A stretch of 6,405 bases of DNA from Chloroflexota bacterium (GTDB lineage Bacteria; Chloroflexota; Limnocylindria; Limnocylindrales; Limnocylindraceae), in assembly GCA_003476885.1 (NCBI GenBank), contig DMUR01000020.1:1-6405 (forward strand), written 5' to 3'. This document shows, one piece after another, positions 5,088 to 6,405 of this stretch (within the stretch, counting starts at the first letter, position 1; each line of letters opens with the position of its first letter). The notes under the pieces are model-generated. The model made no database searches. It saw only the letters and a list, made by a program, of their open reading frames with translations, and was not told where the DNA came from. The position numbers were made by a program, and so were the translations under genes.

Positions 5088-5540
5088 CTAGCGGATGCTC
5101 ACCGAGGTCATTGTTACAGGCTCAACCGGGCGATCCCCGGGACCGCACGGGGCGGCGGCGATCGCGTCAACCACGTTCAGGCCAGCGACCACCTGTCCGA
5201 AGATTGTGTAGTTCGGTGGGAGCTGTGGCAGGTCAGCAAGGCAAATAAAGAACTGGCTCCCGTTCGTGTTCGGACCAGCGTTCGCCATTGCGACCGTGCC
5301 GCGCGCGTAGCCCATAGTGACGGGCTCGTCATCAAACTTGTAGCCGGGACCACCCGTCCCCGTGCCTGTCGGGTCACCCCCCTGGATGACGAATCCTGGC
5401 ACCACGCGATGGAAGATGACGTTGCTGTAGAAGCCCTTGTTGGCGAGCGTCACAAAATTCTCGACCGTCTTCGGCGCTGCGTCGTCAAGGAGTTCAAACT
5501 CAATGCTGCCGAGGGTCGTCTCAATGACTGCGGTGGCCAT
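5088..5540 (-). CDS. ppiB: Cytoplasmic cyclophilin-type peptidyl-prolyl cis-trans isomerase
   Basis: The enzyme speeds cis-trans isomerisation of peptide bonds before proline during folding. The 150 residues are essentially a bare cyclophilin domain: AAPKTVENFVTLANKGFY (21-38), FHRVVPGFVIQGGDPTGTG (43-61), GTVAMANAGPNTNGSQFFI (81-99) and YTIFGQVVAGLNVVDAI (111-127). The catalytic arginine is R45, and F50, Q53 and F98 line the pocket. The tryptophan that gives human cyclophilin A its cyclosporin sensitivity is replaced by Tyr111 (PNYTIFG), as in many bacterial forms. No signal peptide is present. GTGAGG ends four bases before the ATG and serves as ribosome binding site. The gene starts 76 bases after the lipoprotein cyclophilin gene, in the same direction and probably on the same transcript. 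Confidence 0.95.
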   Translation of the reverse strand: MATAVIETTLGSIEFELLDDAAPKTVENFVTLANKGFYSNVIFHRVVPGFVIQGGDPTGTGTGGPGYKFDDEPVTMGYARGTVAMANAGPNTNGSQFFICLADLPQLPPNYTIFGQVVAGLNVVDAIAAAPCGPGDRPVEPVTMTSVSIR

Positions 5541-5616
5541 TCGTCCTCACTTCCGCGGCAGTGCCGCCTCTGTCGGCTCACTGCCGACGCGTCCGTGGAG
5601 TCTACCCGTCTCGCCG

Positions 5617-6258
5617 CTATGGCGCGGGGCTGCTCACCGTGGTGCTCAAGATGGTGACCGGGACAACCGGGCGGTCCTCCTGGTCCCGTTCTACCGCGGC
5701 GATCGCGTCGACGACATCAAGACCCGCGGTCACCTCGCCGAGAATCGCATAGGTTCGGACGCTCTCAAGTGGGCCGGCGGCGCCATCGTCCAAGACGATG
5801 AAGAACTGGCTCCCCTGCGAATTAGGTGCTGCGCTGCGAGCCATGGCGAGGACGCCGCGTCGATAATCGCCGACCACCGGCTCGTCTTGGATCTTGTATC
5901 CGGGATCACCCATCCCCGTCCCTGTTGGATCACCGCCCTGAATCACGAACGGCGTTCCGTCCTGCATGTAGGCAATGCGATGGAAGATGACGTCGTTGTA
6001 GAAGCCGCACTCGGCGAGTGCGACAAAGTTTCCGACTGCAATGGGCGAAAGGTCCGCCTCAACGAGGAGCGTGATCTCACCGAGTGAGGTGGCCATCACG
6101 ATCTCACGCTGCTCCCCCGCGCCGAGTGCGGCGGGTTGAGCGGTGGGGCATCCGGCAACGCCTGACGCCGTCGGGCTCTCAGCGCCGCTATCCGTGCAGC
6201 CAGCAACAAGGAGCAGCGCTGCAACCGTCGTGCCGAGGGTGCGTCGCGAAATCTTCAT
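5617..6258 (-). CDS. Exported cyclophilin lipoprotein (peptidyl-prolyl isomerase)
   Basis: This is a 213-residue cyclophilin with a lipoprotein signal. Positive residues in MKISRR are followed by a hydrophobic stretch and the lipobox VAGC, with C21 as the acylated residue. SRRTLG at 4-9 resembles a weak twin-arginine motif, so Tat export is possible. A Ser/Thr/Ala/Gly-rich spacer to about 50 precedes the isomerase domain: IAVGNFVALAECGFYNDVIFHR (73-94, R94 catalytic), FVIQGGDPTGTGMGDPGY (104-121), GVLAMARSAAPNSQGSQFFI (135-154) and YAILGEVTAGLDVVDAI (170-186). Compared with ppiB next door there are five extra residues between R94 and F104 (around YMQDGT), beside the active site. It should assist folding of proteins outside the membrane. 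No ribosome binding site is visible. TAGAAT six bases before the ATG suggests a leaderless message. Confidence 0.93.
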   Translation of the reverse strand: MKISRRTLGTTVAALLLVAGCTDSGAESPTASGVAGCPTAQPAALGAGEQREIVMATSLGEITLLVEADLSPIAVGNFVALAECGFYNDVIFHRIAYMQDGTPFVIQGGDPTGTGMGDPGYKIQDEPVVGDYRRGVLAMARSAAPNSQGSQFFIVLDDGAAGPLESVRTYAILGEVTAGLDVVDAIAAVERDQEDRPVVPVTILSTTVSSPAP

Positions 6259-6264
6259 GAGGAC

Positions 6265-6270
6265 ATTCTA
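6265..6270 (-). promoter_or_regulatory. -10 box (TAGAAT) of a likely leaderless promoter for the cyclophilin pair
   Basis: On the - strand TAGAAT is followed by six bases (GTCCTC) and then ATG at 6258. The bases before the ATG resemble anti-Shine-Dalgarno rather than Shine-Dalgarno. The -35 region is weak (TTCGCG about 17 bases upstream). It lies in the 39-base gap after the upstream gene's stop. Confidence 0.5.
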
Positions 6271-6297
6271 CGCAAACTCTTCACTTACGCGAACGTT

Positions 6298-6405
6298 CTA
6301 TCCCGCTTGGTTAGCGATCGCTTGCGCCTCTTCAAAGTCAATGGCGCCTGAGAGGAGTGCTTCGCCAAGGATCAGCGCGCTCACCCCCGCATCGCGGAGA
6401 CGACG
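6298..6405 (-). CDS. C-terminal end of a TIM-barrel-like enzyme, possibly indole-3-glycerol-phosphate synthase (5' part outside window)
   Basis: Thirty-five codons are visible from the right edge to TAG at 6300-6298. They encode LRDAGVSALILGEALLSG and then a helix DFEEAQAIANQAG. The AG-(V)-x-A-(hydrophobic)2-GEAL pattern is the last strand and phosphate-binding loop of a (beta/alpha)8 barrel and resembles the end of TrpC (AGVDAVLVGESL in typical members). Other phosphate-binding barrels share this shape and the final helix is not diagnostic, so the identification is tentative. It lies upstream of the cyclophilin lipoprotein gene in the same direction, separated by a 39-base gap that holds a promoter-like TAGAAT. 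Confidence 0.6.
   Translation of the reverse strand, partial: RRLRDAGVSALILGEALLSGAIDFEEAQAIANQAG

Noticed and set aside
5043..5657. Long + strand ORFs over 5043-5657 and 5437-6087
   Set aside because: They are opposite-strand shadows of the two cyclophilin genes, whose protein motifs are unmistakable.
6291..6298. Palindrome GAACGTTC upstream of the cyclophilin lipoprotein gene as a LexA box
   Set aside because: Actinobacterial LexA sites have GAAC and GTTC half-sites separated by about four bases. Here they abut, and an 8-base palindrome alone is weak evidence.

Overview
The window looks like chromosome from a moderately high-GC bacterium, most likely an actinomycete or a relative such as Chloroflexota. 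The clues are a secreted HNH nuclease of the DUF1524 type common in Actinomycetota, a Lys/Ala/Pro-rich protein tail like those of actinobacterial DNA-associated proteins, frequent GTG starts, and apparently leaderless genes with a TAGAAT -10 box. The phylum is inference. I see no insertion sequence, phage gene or CRISPR array.

Left part, + strand, about 1-4205: a tightly packed set of genes read rightward. It opens with the 3' end of a gene whose product finishes in a disordered KKPAV-repeat tail. Next come holB (DNA polymerase III delta'), an unrecognised protein whose C-terminal third looks like a PD-(D/E)xK nuclease core, a double-hotdog acyl-ACP thioesterase-like protein, and a secreted HNH nuclease. 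The last four join through 4-base stop/start overlaps (ATGA, GTGA, GTGA), which suggests one translationally coupled operon. The mix of clamp loader, two nuclease-like proteins and a lipid enzyme is odd, and I cannot state a common purpose.

Right part, - strand, about 6405-4209: genes are read leftward. First is the last 35 residues of a TIM-barrel-like enzyme (possibly indole-3-glycerol-phosphate synthase). Then come a cyclophilin lipoprotein exported to the cell surface and a cytoplasmic cyclophilin, an apparent paralogous pair in tandem. Next is about 290 bases without protein genes, holding a strong intrinsic terminator and a possible small RNA with its own promoter. A tRNA-Arg(CCG) and a small two-helix membrane protein follow. 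The two gene sets converge with only 3 bases between stop codons and no terminator between them.

The points most worth a second look are the candidate PD-(D/E)xK protein behind holB, the promoter-to-terminator unit at about 5027-4833, and two genes with an identical TAGAAT-N6-ATG start.
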